Positions 37,456 through 44,961 of a DNA stretch of 64,000 nt are shown piece after piece; positions within the stretch are counted from its first letter, which is position 1; every line of letters begins with the position of its first letter. Position numbers and translations under genes: made by a program. The stretch is from an uncultured Alphaproteobacteria bacterium. Its GTDB lineage: Bacteria; Pseudomonadota; Alphaproteobacteria; RF32; CAG-239. The stretch lies in assembly GCA_944393225.1 (NCBI GenBank), contig CALXZK010000004.1:29964-93963 (forward strand), given 5' to 3'. The notes beneath the pieces were generated by a model. It was given only the letters and a program-made list of their open reading frames with translations, had not been told where the DNA came from and searched no databases.

Positions 37456-38046
37456 ATGACAAAACAGATTAAATCTACCGCTTTTACCATGGCGTTGGTG
37501 CTGGTTTCCGTTGCCGTCTTTTCAGCTTTGGTTTTGGGAAGTGTGTATCAGTTGACGTTGGAGCCCATTAAACAAGCTAAAAGTAATCGTGAATTGGAAG
37601 CTATTCGTGAAGTGGTTTATGGCGATTTTACCAATAATCCTTATGAAGAACGTCACCAAATTTCAGTCTCCAGAGGCAAAGGCAAAGTCGATTTGTTTCC
37701 GGCTCGTGACGAAAACGGAAAAATAACCTCTGTTGCCATTAAAACATACAGCAAAAACGGTTTCGGCGGTAGAATCGAGATGATGCTCGGACTTTTGGTG
37801 GACGGGACTATCAATAAATATAAAATTATTGAACAAAAAGAAACTCCGGGATTGGGTACTAAAATTACCGAAAGCCGCTTTAGTGATCAATTTCATGGTA
37901 TGAACCCCGGAAAAATGGTCTTCAAAGTAAAACAAGACGGAGGTGAGGTTGATGCCATTACGGCTGCAACCATCAGTTCTCGCGCTGTTGTTGACGCCAT
38001 TCAACGCGGTTATGATGCCTTAAATAAACTTAGTACGGGAAACTAA
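37456..38046 (+). CDS. rnfG: Electron transport complex subunit RnfG
   Basis: 196 residues: one N-terminal membrane helix (11-32) and a periplasmic FMN-binding domain. ETPGLGTKI (129-137) and the flavinylation region [10 protein letters not shown] (166-175) are present, with likely FMN on Thr172. The motif reads TAAT rather than SGAT. The ATG at 37456 directly follows rnfD. Confidence 0.95.
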   Translation: MTKQIKSTAFTMALVLVSVAVFSALVLGSVYQLTLEPIKQAKSNRELEAIREVVYGDFTNNPYEERHQISVSRGKGKVDLFPARDENGKITSVAIKTYSKNGFGGRIEMMLGLLVDGTINKYKIIEQKETPGLGTKITESRFSDQFHGMNPGKMVFKVKQDGGEVDAITAATISSRAVVDAIQRGYDALNKLSTGN

Positions 38047-38047
38047 C

Positions 38048-38647
38048 ATGGATAAAACAAGTTATGAAAATTTAACACGCGGTATTATCAGAGAAAACCC
38101 GACTTTTGTTATGCTCCTCGGAATGTGTCCGACTTTGGGCGTGACAACTTCTGCCTTAAATGGCTTAGGTATGGGAATTGCTACACTTTTTGTGTTGTTG
38201 CTTTCCAATTGCGCCATTTCTTTGGTGAAAAATGTGATTCCAAATAAGGTACGCATTCCTTGCTTTATTGTGATTGCGGCTACTTTCGTTACGGTTGTCG
38301 ATTTGCTTATGGCAGCTTATTTTCCAAATTTGCATGCAACTTTAGGTATCTTTATTCCGCTTATCGTGGTTAACTGCTTGATTCTTGGTCGTGCTGAAGC
38401 TTTTGCTTCCAAAAATTCGGTCTTTCAATCTGCTCTTGATGCCTTGGGAATGGGAATTGGTTTTACATTTGCTTTGACTTTGTTAGGTTTAGTCAGAGAA
38501 GTGCTGGGTTCCGGTTCAGCCTTTGGCTATAGCTTTGTGGAAGAGGGTGCCGAAACCATGCTGATGTTTATTATGCCGCCGGGAGCCTTCTTGGCTTTGG
38601 CTGGTTTGATAGTGTTGGTTAATCAATTGAGAGGAGCCAATAAATGA
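38048..38647 (+). CDS. rnfE: Electron transport complex subunit RnfE
   Basis: 199-residue, six-helix membrane subunit (NqrD-like): [48 protein letters not shown] and [16 protein letters not shown] are family blocks, with the conserved cysteines near the membrane [2Fe-2S] site. Overlaps rnfA by four bases (ATGA). Confidence 0.97.
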   Translation: MDKTSYENLTRGIIRENPTFVMLLGMCPTLGVTTSALNGLGMGIATLFVLLLSNCAISLVKNVIPNKVRIPCFIVIAATFVTVVDLLMAAYFPNLHATLGIFIPLIVVNCLILGRAEAFASKNSVFQSALDALGMGIGFTFALTLLGLVREVLGSGSAFGYSFVEEGAETMLMFIMPPGAFLALAGLIVLVNQLRGANK

Positions 38648-39219
38648 GTTATTTAATGATTTTTATTACGGCAATTTTCGTTAACAATATTGTCTTGTCG
38701 CAGTTTTTGGGAATTTGTCCGTTCTTGGGCGTTTCTAAAAAAATATCAACCGCAGCCGGTATGGGCGGTGCCGTGATGTTTGTTATGGTTCTTTCAACTA
38801 TTGTTACCTATTTAGTATATCACGGGATTTTGGTCCCTTGCAATTTGACCTTTATGATCACGGTTGTTTTCATTTTGGTTATTGCAGCTTTAGTGCAAAT
38901 GGTTGAAATCATTTTGAAAAAAATGTCACCTTCTTTATATCAAGCCTTGGGTATCTTTTTGCCTTTAATTACAACAAACTGCACGGTTTTGGGTGTGTCT
39001 TTGTTGGTAGTTCAAAAAGATTTTGATTTAGCTCACGGTGTTTGTTTTGCTTTAGCAAACTCAATGGGCTTTACTTTGGCAATTATCTTATTTGCCGGTT
39101 TGCGTGAGAGATTGGCTTTTGTTGCCTTACCCAAAGCGGTGCAAGGAGCACCGATTGCTTTGATTACGGCCGGATTGCTTTCTATGGCATTTATGGGATT
39201 TTCCGGTATCGGAAATTAA
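38644..39219 (+). CDS. rnfA: Electron transport complex subunit RnfA
   Basis: 191-residue, six-helix membrane subunit (NqrE-like) that pairs with RnfE around the membrane iron-sulfur centre. [18 protein letters not shown] and [10 protein letters not shown] carry the conserved cysteines. Last gene of the operon, followed by a bidirectional terminator. Confidence 0.97.
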   Translation: MSYLMIFITAIFVNNIVLSQFLGICPFLGVSKKISTAAGMGGAVMFVMVLSTIVTYLVYHGILVPCNLTFMITVVFILVIAALVQMVEIILKKMSPSLYQALGIFLPLITTNCTVLGVSLLVVQKDFDLAHGVCFALANSMGFTLAIILFAGLRERLAFVALPKAVQGAPIALITAGLLSMAFMGFSGIGN

Positions 39220-39227
39220 GATTAAAA

Positions 39228-39264
39228 AAAAGGTTTGAGATAATTTCTCAAACCTTTTCTTTTT
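39228..39264. terminator. Bidirectional terminator after rnfA
   Basis: Thirteen-pair perfect stem AAAAGGTTTGAGA/TCTCAAACCTTTT with loop TAATT. Confidence 0.92.
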
Positions 39265-39271
39265 ACACTTA

Positions 39272-40099
39272 TCAGAATTTCCATTTGTTCAAAATGGTGT
39301 TTCTGGGAACAAAAATGGCATTGAATCCACTGGCAATTAAGTTTTTTTCAGGATTATATGCAAAGTATTGTTCCCCGCGTTTGACTGCCGCTATAATACG
39401 AGCGGAGTTTTTGCTTTTTTGCAAAGCTTCTTGAGCGGAAATTTTATCTTCTTCCGTATAAATACTCATGTGTTGGAGCGATGTGGTTGTTGCATCCAAA
39501 TTAAATCTGATGGTATTTATACTGATTCCGATAAATTTTGGTGGCTCTTGCTGTATTTTATCTAGGGCTGTTTGAAAATCCCTGTTTTTTGATACAGTTG
39601 AGAACCAAATTCCATCTCCAAGACAACATTCTATATCTACTTGAACAGGAAGAGCTTTATTCAAAAATTGCCCTTCTTCATTTAGCTGAATTGCTTGTTT
39701 TTCATGAATAGCTTGGAGATATTTGTCTTCTAACGAAATGTATTCGTATTGAGGTATTTCAGCAATCTCACGGGCTCTTTTTGAAAACAAAAACATTTGA
39801 TATTGATATTTCTTATCATACATAAAGTCTTCCGGAACTATCAGCCATTTATCATTAGCAGCACGATACCAAAGCTCTTTATAAGGCTTTGCCTCTGCAA
39901 AATAAATGCGTCTTGGTTCGGATTTTGAGACTTTTTTACAGCCATCAATATAAAAATTCATGTCAGCATAATGTTCAATATATAACAATTTTTCATCAAT
40001 AACAGCTTGGAGTGCTTGGTGAAAATTGTTGAACTTGAATGTCTTTTTGTTTTTTTTGCTGCGAAACAGCGGGATTGAGAATAATAGTTTTTTTTCCAT
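39272..40099 (-). CDS. Hypothetical protein
   Basis: Not recognised. 275 residues, soluble, no signal or membrane helix, rich in aromatic residues and Lys. The two halves look similar in style (each has a 'compact domain followed by aromatic strand' layout), but no convincing repeat was found. Convergent with rnfA and probably monocistronic; 62 bp from the downstream end of the glycosylase gene. Confidence 0.68.
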   Translation of the reverse strand: MEKKLLFSIPLFRSKKNKKTFKFNNFHQALQAVIDEKLLYIEHYADMNFYIDGCKKVSKSEPRRIYFAEAKPYKELWYRAANDKWLIVPEDFMYDKKYQYQMFLFSKRAREIAEIPQYEYISLEDKYLQAIHEKQAIQLNEEGQFLNKALPVQVDIECCLGDGIWFSTVSKNRDFQTALDKIQQEPPKFIGISINTIRFNLDATTTSLQHMSIYTEEDKISAQEALQKSKNSARIIAAVKRGEQYFAYNPEKNLIASGFNAIFVPRNTILNKWKF

Positions 40100-40161
40100 A
40101 ACTTATATAATAATTTAAAGAACTTTTTATATATAATACTATTTTGTCTAAAAAAGCAAGA

Positions 40162-40800
40162 TCATTTTAGCAAATTTAAAATATTTCTGATGACATCGCG
40201 GAACATGTCAGGCGTTAAAACCCCTGTATTTATATTGTATCGGGAGGTATGATAAGAGTTGACCATGAGTAAATTATGTTTGTCTAATTTATGAACGGCA
40301 TTGTGCGCAAATTTGAAGGCTGCTTTTTTATACCCCAAGACCCCTAAAACCGCATTATGAGCCACGCCACCTAGAGTAAGTATGATTTTTAGGTTCTTCA
40401 TATCTCCGATTTCATCAATCAGAAACTTGCCACAAGTTTTGACTTCATCTCCGGTAACAAGGTTTTTGGGTGGAGCGCAGCGGACAGAGTTGGTAATGCG
40501 CACATTAATCAGTTCAAAACCATCATCTTTTCTTTTTTGATAGTTTCCTTGAGCCAAGCCAAATTCTTTCAAAATGGGATAAAGAACATCGCCGGCATAA
40601 TCATTGGTAAAGGGACGGGCGGTTTGATTGGCTCCGTTTAAGCCGGGAGCAAGCCCAACGATTAAAATTTCGGCATCTAAATTACCAAAAGGAGGAACGG
40701 GACCGTTATAATATGTCGGAAACTTCAGTCTATTTGCCATGCGATATTCAACTAATCGCGGGCAGAGGTTGCAGTCACGGTTTGGGCATACAAATGTCAT
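40162..40800 (-). CDS. Uracil-DNA glycosylase, family 5 (UdgB) type
   Basis: 212 residues. N-terminal cysteines (CPNRDCNLCPRL and a later cysteine) are placed for the [4Fe-4S] cluster. The catalytic-pocket motif GLAPGLNGANQTARPFTNDYAG (about 49-70) and the C-terminal NSYHTSRYN match family 5 enzymes, which remove uracil and other deaminated bases. The canonical TGRPFTGD appears as TARPFTND. Confidence 0.9.
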   Translation of the reverse strand: MTFVCPNRDCNLCPRLVEYRMANRLKFPTYYNGPVPPFGNLDAEILIVGLAPGLNGANQTARPFTNDYAGDVLYPILKEFGLAQGNYQKRKDDGFELINVRITNSVRCAPPKNLVTGDEVKTCGKFLIDEIGDMKNLKIILTLGGVAHNAVLGVLGYKKAAFKFAHNAVHKLDKHNLLMVNSYHTSRYNINTGVLTPDMFRDVIRNILNLLK

Positions 40801-40918
40801 GTTCTTTCTCCTTTAATTTTACTTGCGTATTATATAGAAAAAAGTTCAAAGTTAAACGTTTTTTTATTAATATTAAGTATTATATTTTGCAAATAAACAT
40901 TAACTGGAAGAGGGTGCT

Positions 40919-41263
40919 ATGCGCAAAAAATCAACCTATTTGGTTTTATTGGCCATTATTGCAATTGTGGTGGCTTTTGCTTATATCTTGAATATTGTTA
41001 TGATTAAAAATATTGTTTCCGGCGTGGTTACAAATATTCAAAGTCCGTGGATTTTGGCTTTGGGTGCCGCAGCTGCATTTATCTTAACCGACAACAAGTA
41101 TTATTGGTTTATGAATATTGCTTGCGGTGTTTTGGCTGCCGTCATTTTGCAGATTTTTGTTTACGGCGGAATGGTTACGTTTTGGATAGTTTTATATAAA
41201 ACTTTGGCTTTCTTGGCGGTCGTTTATATCCTCAACTTAGCTAAGATTTTGATTACACGATAG
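40919..41263 (+). CDS. Small four-helix membrane protein, unknown
   Basis: Not recognised. 114 residues, nearly all hydrophobic: segments at about 6-27, 44-60, 64-82 and 87-110. GAGGG precedes the ATG. Followed by a long terminator hairpin; single gene. Confidence 0.65.
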   Translation: MRKKSTYLVLLAIIAIVVAFAYILNIVMIKNIVSGVVTNIQSPWILALGAAAAFILTDNKYYWFMNIACGVLAAVILQIFVYGGMVTFWIVLYKTLAFLAVVYILNLAKILITR

Positions 41264-41281
41264 AATATAAAAATTTGAGAA

Positions 41282-41328
41282 AATACGCTTTTAGTTCTTG
41301 TAAAATTGGAATTGAAAGCGTATTTTTT
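41282..41328 (+). terminator. Strong terminator
   Basis: Sixteen-pair stem AATACGCTTTTAGTTC/GAATTGAAAGCGTATT (two G-T pairs) with a T-run. Confidence 0.88.
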
Positions 41329-41380
41329 ATACCTGATTATCAATTATTATTCATATTAGTAACCTTAAAAAAATATATTT

Positions 41381-41569
41381 ATGAAGAAAAAAACATTTTT
41401 AACTATTTGTATTTTGGTGTTTTTGTTGTTGTGTGGAGGCTCTTTTACATCTTGCGCAACCTTAAAACACCGAGATGCAAAAGAAGATATGATTATGTAT
41501 ATGATGCTCAAAGATGCTTCTGCTATGAATGATGTGTCAACTGAGAATTATTTTATGCATAATCAATAA
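41381..41569 (+). CDS. Putative small lipoprotein
   Basis: 62 residues: MKKK start, hydrophobic stretch (6-18) and a lipobox-like FTSC with Cys at about 25, then a short polar, Met/Asp-rich tail. Likely a small lipoprotein of unknown role; the AT-rich leader shows no clear ribosome site. Followed by its own terminator. Confidence 0.55.
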   Translation: MKKKTFLTICILVFLLLCGGSFTSCATLKHRDAKEDMIMYMMLKDASAMNDVSTENYFMHNQ

Positions 41570-41581
41570 CTTCGCTATAAG

Positions 41582-41618
41582 AGATGTGAACAGATTTTTC
41601 TGTTTGCATCTTTTTTTG
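41582..41618 (+). terminator. Terminator after the small lipoprotein
   Basis: Thirteen-pair stem AGATGTGAACAGA/TCTGTTTGCATCT (two G-T) with TTTT loop and a T-run. Confidence 0.88.
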
Positions 41619-41704
41619 TACAAATGGACAAAAAAAGACTTGTCTGAAGGTCTATTTTGTGATATAAATGTTTTTCAGAAAACAATTATTATAAATTTAA
41701 GAAT

Positions 41705-42013
41705 ATGAAAAATTTTATCTTTTCCGCTTTTTGCGGTATTATGCTGTTTGTTTTATTGCTGGCAACAGCTTGTACAAACAGAGTCAATAACAATGTTTAT
41801 GAGGATGAGTGTATTACTTATGCAGTAGATCCTCTTGACTCTATACTCACCAAAATAGAGCTAAAGGATTCAGACCTTATCACTATAAAAGGTGAGGAGA
41901 ATGTTATCGAGACTGACAGTAGTATCATTCGCTTTTGTCCGGTTAAAATTTTGAATTCTAGAACTACGGAGGTTAAAAATGTAGTTCTCAAAATTGAAGA
42001 ACCCAAAGAATGA
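41705..42013 (+). CDS. Putative lipoprotein, unknown function
   Basis: 102 residues: signal peptide (1-22) with lipobox-like ATAC (Cys23) and an ~80-residue beta-rich mature part. Not recognised. Resembles the preceding 62-residue lipoprotein only in layout. Has its own terminator. Confidence 0.6.
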   Translation: MKNFIFSAFCGIMLFVLLLATACTNRVNNNVYEDECITYAVDPLDSILTKIELKDSDLITIKGEENVIETDSSIIRFCPVKILNSRTTEVKNVVLKIEEPKE

Positions 42014-42018
42014 TGATG

Positions 42019-42060
42019 AAAAGCGCATTTGAACACAGAGAAGTTCACTTGCGCTTTTTT
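42019..42060 (+). terminator. Terminator after the 102-residue lipoprotein
   Basis: AAGCGCA/TGCGCTT outer stem and TGAAC/GTTCA inner stem separated by a 2x2 mismatch, then a T-run. Confidence 0.82.
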
Positions 42061-42355
42061 ATTTTTAAATTGTATTGTTGTAGAGCTAAAATAAATTCTC
42101 ATTTCTTTATTAATATTTGACAAAACACTTAGTTCTTTGATTTTGCATATTTATATAGAGGAGAGTTCTTTTATCTTTCACATAATTTGTCGCATAATAT
42201 ATATTATGTTAAATTAGAGAATATTATAAAAAGGAGAAAGAAGAAAAGCCACTATTTATTCACGCAGCAAATTCTCATTTATTTGAACGCTCAGAACGAG
42301 CTGAATGATTTTCTTCGTATAAATATCAATCTTAGTATTTTTGACGGCGCATATT
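42061..42355. other. Gene-free AT-rich region
   Basis: Between a terminator and the convergent yejF end. It holds an AAGGAG-like site at 42232-42237 with no start codon behind it and a poorly supported open frame starting at a TTG (42187). I see no convincing gene or RNA here. Confidence 0.4.
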
Positions 42356-43933
42356 TTATATCGCGGCGGCAATCAGATTTTGCGTATATTCTTGTTTGGG
42401 ATGATTGAATATTTCTTCGCGGTTTCCTAGTTCGACAATCTTACCATCTTTCATAACGGCAATTTTATCAGACATGGTTTTGATGGCGTTCATATCATGT
42501 GAGATAAAAATGTATGTCAAATGTCTTTCTTGCTGTATCTTTTGTAAAAGTTTTAAGACTTGCGCTTGAATGGTCACATCTAATGCTGATGTCGGCTCGT
42601 CTAAAATCAACAACTGCGGTTTTAGTATCAATGCTCTGGCGATAGCTATCCTTTGTCTTTGACCGCCGGAAAATTCATGCGGATATTTGTTCAGGTCAGT
42701 TTCTTTTAAGCCTACTTCTTTCAAGACCTCAATAACTCTAGTGCGCTTTTCTTTGGCACTTAGTTCGGAATGGTGAATATCAAGCCCTTCTCTCACGATT
42801 TCTTCAATATTCATTCGTGGATTCAAAGAATTATAAGGATCTTGAAAGACAATTTGCACAAAAGCCCTTTGTTGTGAAGATATATCGCTAATATTCTGAT
42901 TATTAATAAAAATACTGCCTGTAAATTTGTTTAATCCGACTATTGCTTGTCCAAGAGTTGATTTTCCGGAGCCTGATTCTCCAACAATACCTAAGGTTTG
43001 CCCAGCTTTTAGCTTTAATGATATGTCATTTACAGCCTTAACATACTCTGTACATTTGCCCCAAAAGTTTTTCTTTAATGGATACCAAACCTTAAGATGT
43101 TCTATTTCCAGAATATTATTGCTTGATTCTTTGTTATTAATATTCAATAGATTGTGTGATTCTATTAAAGTTTTAGTATAACTGTTTTGAGGCGTATTAA
43201 ATACATCATCAACCGTACCTGTTTCGACAATTTTTCCGTCTTTCATCACGCAAACGCGGTCGGCAATCTTCTTTATCACTTGTAAATCGTGACTGATGAA
43301 GATGATGGACATGTTGAGTTTTTGTTTTAAATTTATCAGTAATTCAATGATTTGCTTTTGAATTGTGACGTCTAAAGCAGTTGTGGGTTCATCTGCAATC
43401 AAAATATCAGGATGATTGGCAATGGCCATGGCTATCATTACGCGTTGGCGTTGCCCGCCGGACAACTCATGCGGAAATACTTTTAATCTTTGTCTGGCGT
43501 TTTTAATGCCTACGGTTATGAGAAGCTTTAATGCTTTTTGCATCGCAATTTTTTTGCTAACACCTTGATGTATCATAATTGTTTCGGCAATTTGTTTGCC
43601 GATTTTGTGTAACGGATTGAGAGAAGACATCGGCTCTTGAAAAATAAAGCCTATTTTTCCGCCGCGAATTTGTCTTAGTTCAACATCTTTAGTATTTAAG
43701 AGTTCTTGCCCATTGAATTTTATAGAAGATTCTTTAGCGTGGAAAGCCTTTGGATATGGTAGTAACCCTAAAATAGATAGAGCTGTTACTGATTTTCCGG
43801 AGCCAGATTCACCAACTATGCCCAACACCTCGCCTGCGTTCAGCTTAAAAGAAATATCTCTAACAGCCTGAAAAATATCACCATTTTTCTTATGAAAGCC
43901 TATAGATAAATGTTCAACACTCAATATCGACAT
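42356..43933 (-). CDS. yejF: Peptide ABC transporter ATPase, fused double-domain (YejF-like)
   Basis: 525 residues with two complete ABC domains: Walker A GESGSGKS in each half, signatures LSGGQRQR and FSGGQRQR, and Walker B ILIADEPT and LLILDEPT. Drives a YejABEF-type oligopeptide importer at the inner membrane. Its start overlaps the yejE stop by one base. The partner yejA and yejB genes are absent from the window. Confidence 0.94.
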   Translation of the reverse strand: MSILSVEHLSIGFHKKNGDIFQAVRDISFKLNAGEVLGIVGESGSGKSVTALSILGLLPYPKAFHAKESSIKFNGQELLNTKDVELRQIRGGKIGFIFQEPMSSLNPLHKIGKQIAETIMIHQGVSKKIAMQKALKLLITVGIKNARQRLKVFPHELSGGQRQRVMIAMAIANHPDILIADEPTTALDVTIQKQIIELLINLKQKLNMSIIFISHDLQVIKKIADRVCVMKDGKIVETGTVDDVFNTPQNSYTKTLIESHNLLNINNKESSNNILEIEHLKVWYPLKKNFWGKCTEYVKAVNDISLKLKAGQTLGIVGESGSGKSTLGQAIVGLNKFTGSIFINNQNISDISSQQRAFVQIVFQDPYNSLNPRMNIEEIVREGLDIHHSELSAKEKRTRVIEVLKEVGLKETDLNKYPHEFSGGQRQRIAIARALILKPQLLILDEPTSALDVTIQAQVLKLLQKIQQERHLTYIFISHDMNAIKTMSDKIAVMKDGKIVELGNREEIFNHPKQEYTQNLIAAAI

Positions 43934-44961
43934 TAGTTGTTCTTTCTGGTATCGAAGGCATCACGCACGCCCTCTCCTATAAAAATGAGCAAACTCAAAA
44001 GCATAGATAAAACAATGAAGATGGTTACACCAATCCACGGAGCTTGCAAGTTATCTTTTCCTTGTCTGACCAAATCGCCCAAAGAAGGATATTCCGCCGG
44101 CAAGCCTAAGCCCAAAAAATCCAGTGCTGTCAAAGCTGTAATGCCTTCTGCTAATAAAAACGGCACAAAAGTTATGGTCGCTATAACGGCATTGGGCAGA
44201 ATGTGCTTGAACATAATGCGAAAGTTGCTCGCGCCCATGGCTTTGGCTGCTTTCACATATTCCATATTGCGCGTGCGCAAAAATTCAGCTCTCACCAACC
44301 CAGTCAGGCTCAGCCAAGAAAAGGCAATTAAAATTATCAGCAAAGACCAAAAACTCGGCGTAAAAATGCTGGCAATAATAATGATGATAAAGAGTTGCGG
44401 CAAGGTTTCCCATATTTCCATAACTCTTTGAAAAATCAAATCTATTTTACCTCCAAAATAGCCTTGGATAGCGCCGGTTATGATACCGATGATAGAAGAT
44501 ATCAGTGTGAGTAAAAAAGAAAAAATGACCGATAATCGGAAGCCATACAAAATTCGGGCAACAATATCCCTTCCCTCATCATCGGTTCCAAGCCAGTGTT
44601 TAGTATCGGGAGCAGATGGTGTCGGAACATTAATATCATAGTCTACCGTATTGAAAGAAAATGGAATTATTGGCATGAGCATCCAGCCATTTTGCTCTAT
44701 ATTTTTGATTATAAACGGGTCTTTATAATCTGCCGGTGTTGGAAAATCGCCACCAAAATCTTTATCTAGATATGTATTAAAAATAGGAAAATAAAAACTA
44801 TTTTGATATTTTAAAATGAGCGGTTTGTCATTGGCAATGAACTCTGATAATAAAGAAATAACGAACAAAATCAAAAACATATAAAACGAAATTAAAGCTC
44901 TTTTATTCTTTTTAAAAGCTTTGATTTGTTCTATGTGTGCTTTGGACAGTTTTAAGCTCAC
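43933..44961 (-). CDS. yejE: Peptide ABC transporter permease (YejE-like)
   Basis: 342 residues: N-terminal membrane helix (about 22-41), a periplasmic insert typical of YejE (about 45-135) including HWLGTDDEGRD, then the DppC-type permease core with the EAA loop (YVKAAKAMGASNFRIMFKHILPN). Starts with GTG at 44961, overlapping the upstream gene by four bases (GTGA). Confidence 0.93.
   Translation of the reverse strand: MSLKLSKAHIEQIKAFKKNKRALISFYMFLILFVISLLSEFIANDKPLILKYQNSFYFPIFNTYLDKDFGGDFPTPADYKDPFIIKNIEQNGWMLMPIIPFSFNTVDYDINVPTPSAPDTKHWLGTDDEGRDIVARILYGFRLSVIFSFLLTLISSIIGIITGAIQGYFGGKIDLIFQRVMEIWETLPQLFIIIIIASIFTPSFWSLLIILIAFSWLSLTGLVRAEFLRTRNMEYVKAAKAMGASNFRIMFKHILPNAVIATITFVPFLLAEGITALTALDFLGLGLPAEYPSLGDLVRQGKDNLQAPWIGVTIFIVLSMLLSLLIFIGEGVRDAFDTRKNN

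Noticed and set aside
42187..42408. 73-codon open frame starting at TTG between the lipoprotein gene and yejF
   Set aside because: No ribosome site at the start, overlaps the yejF end, and the sequence is low-complexity AT-rich translation.
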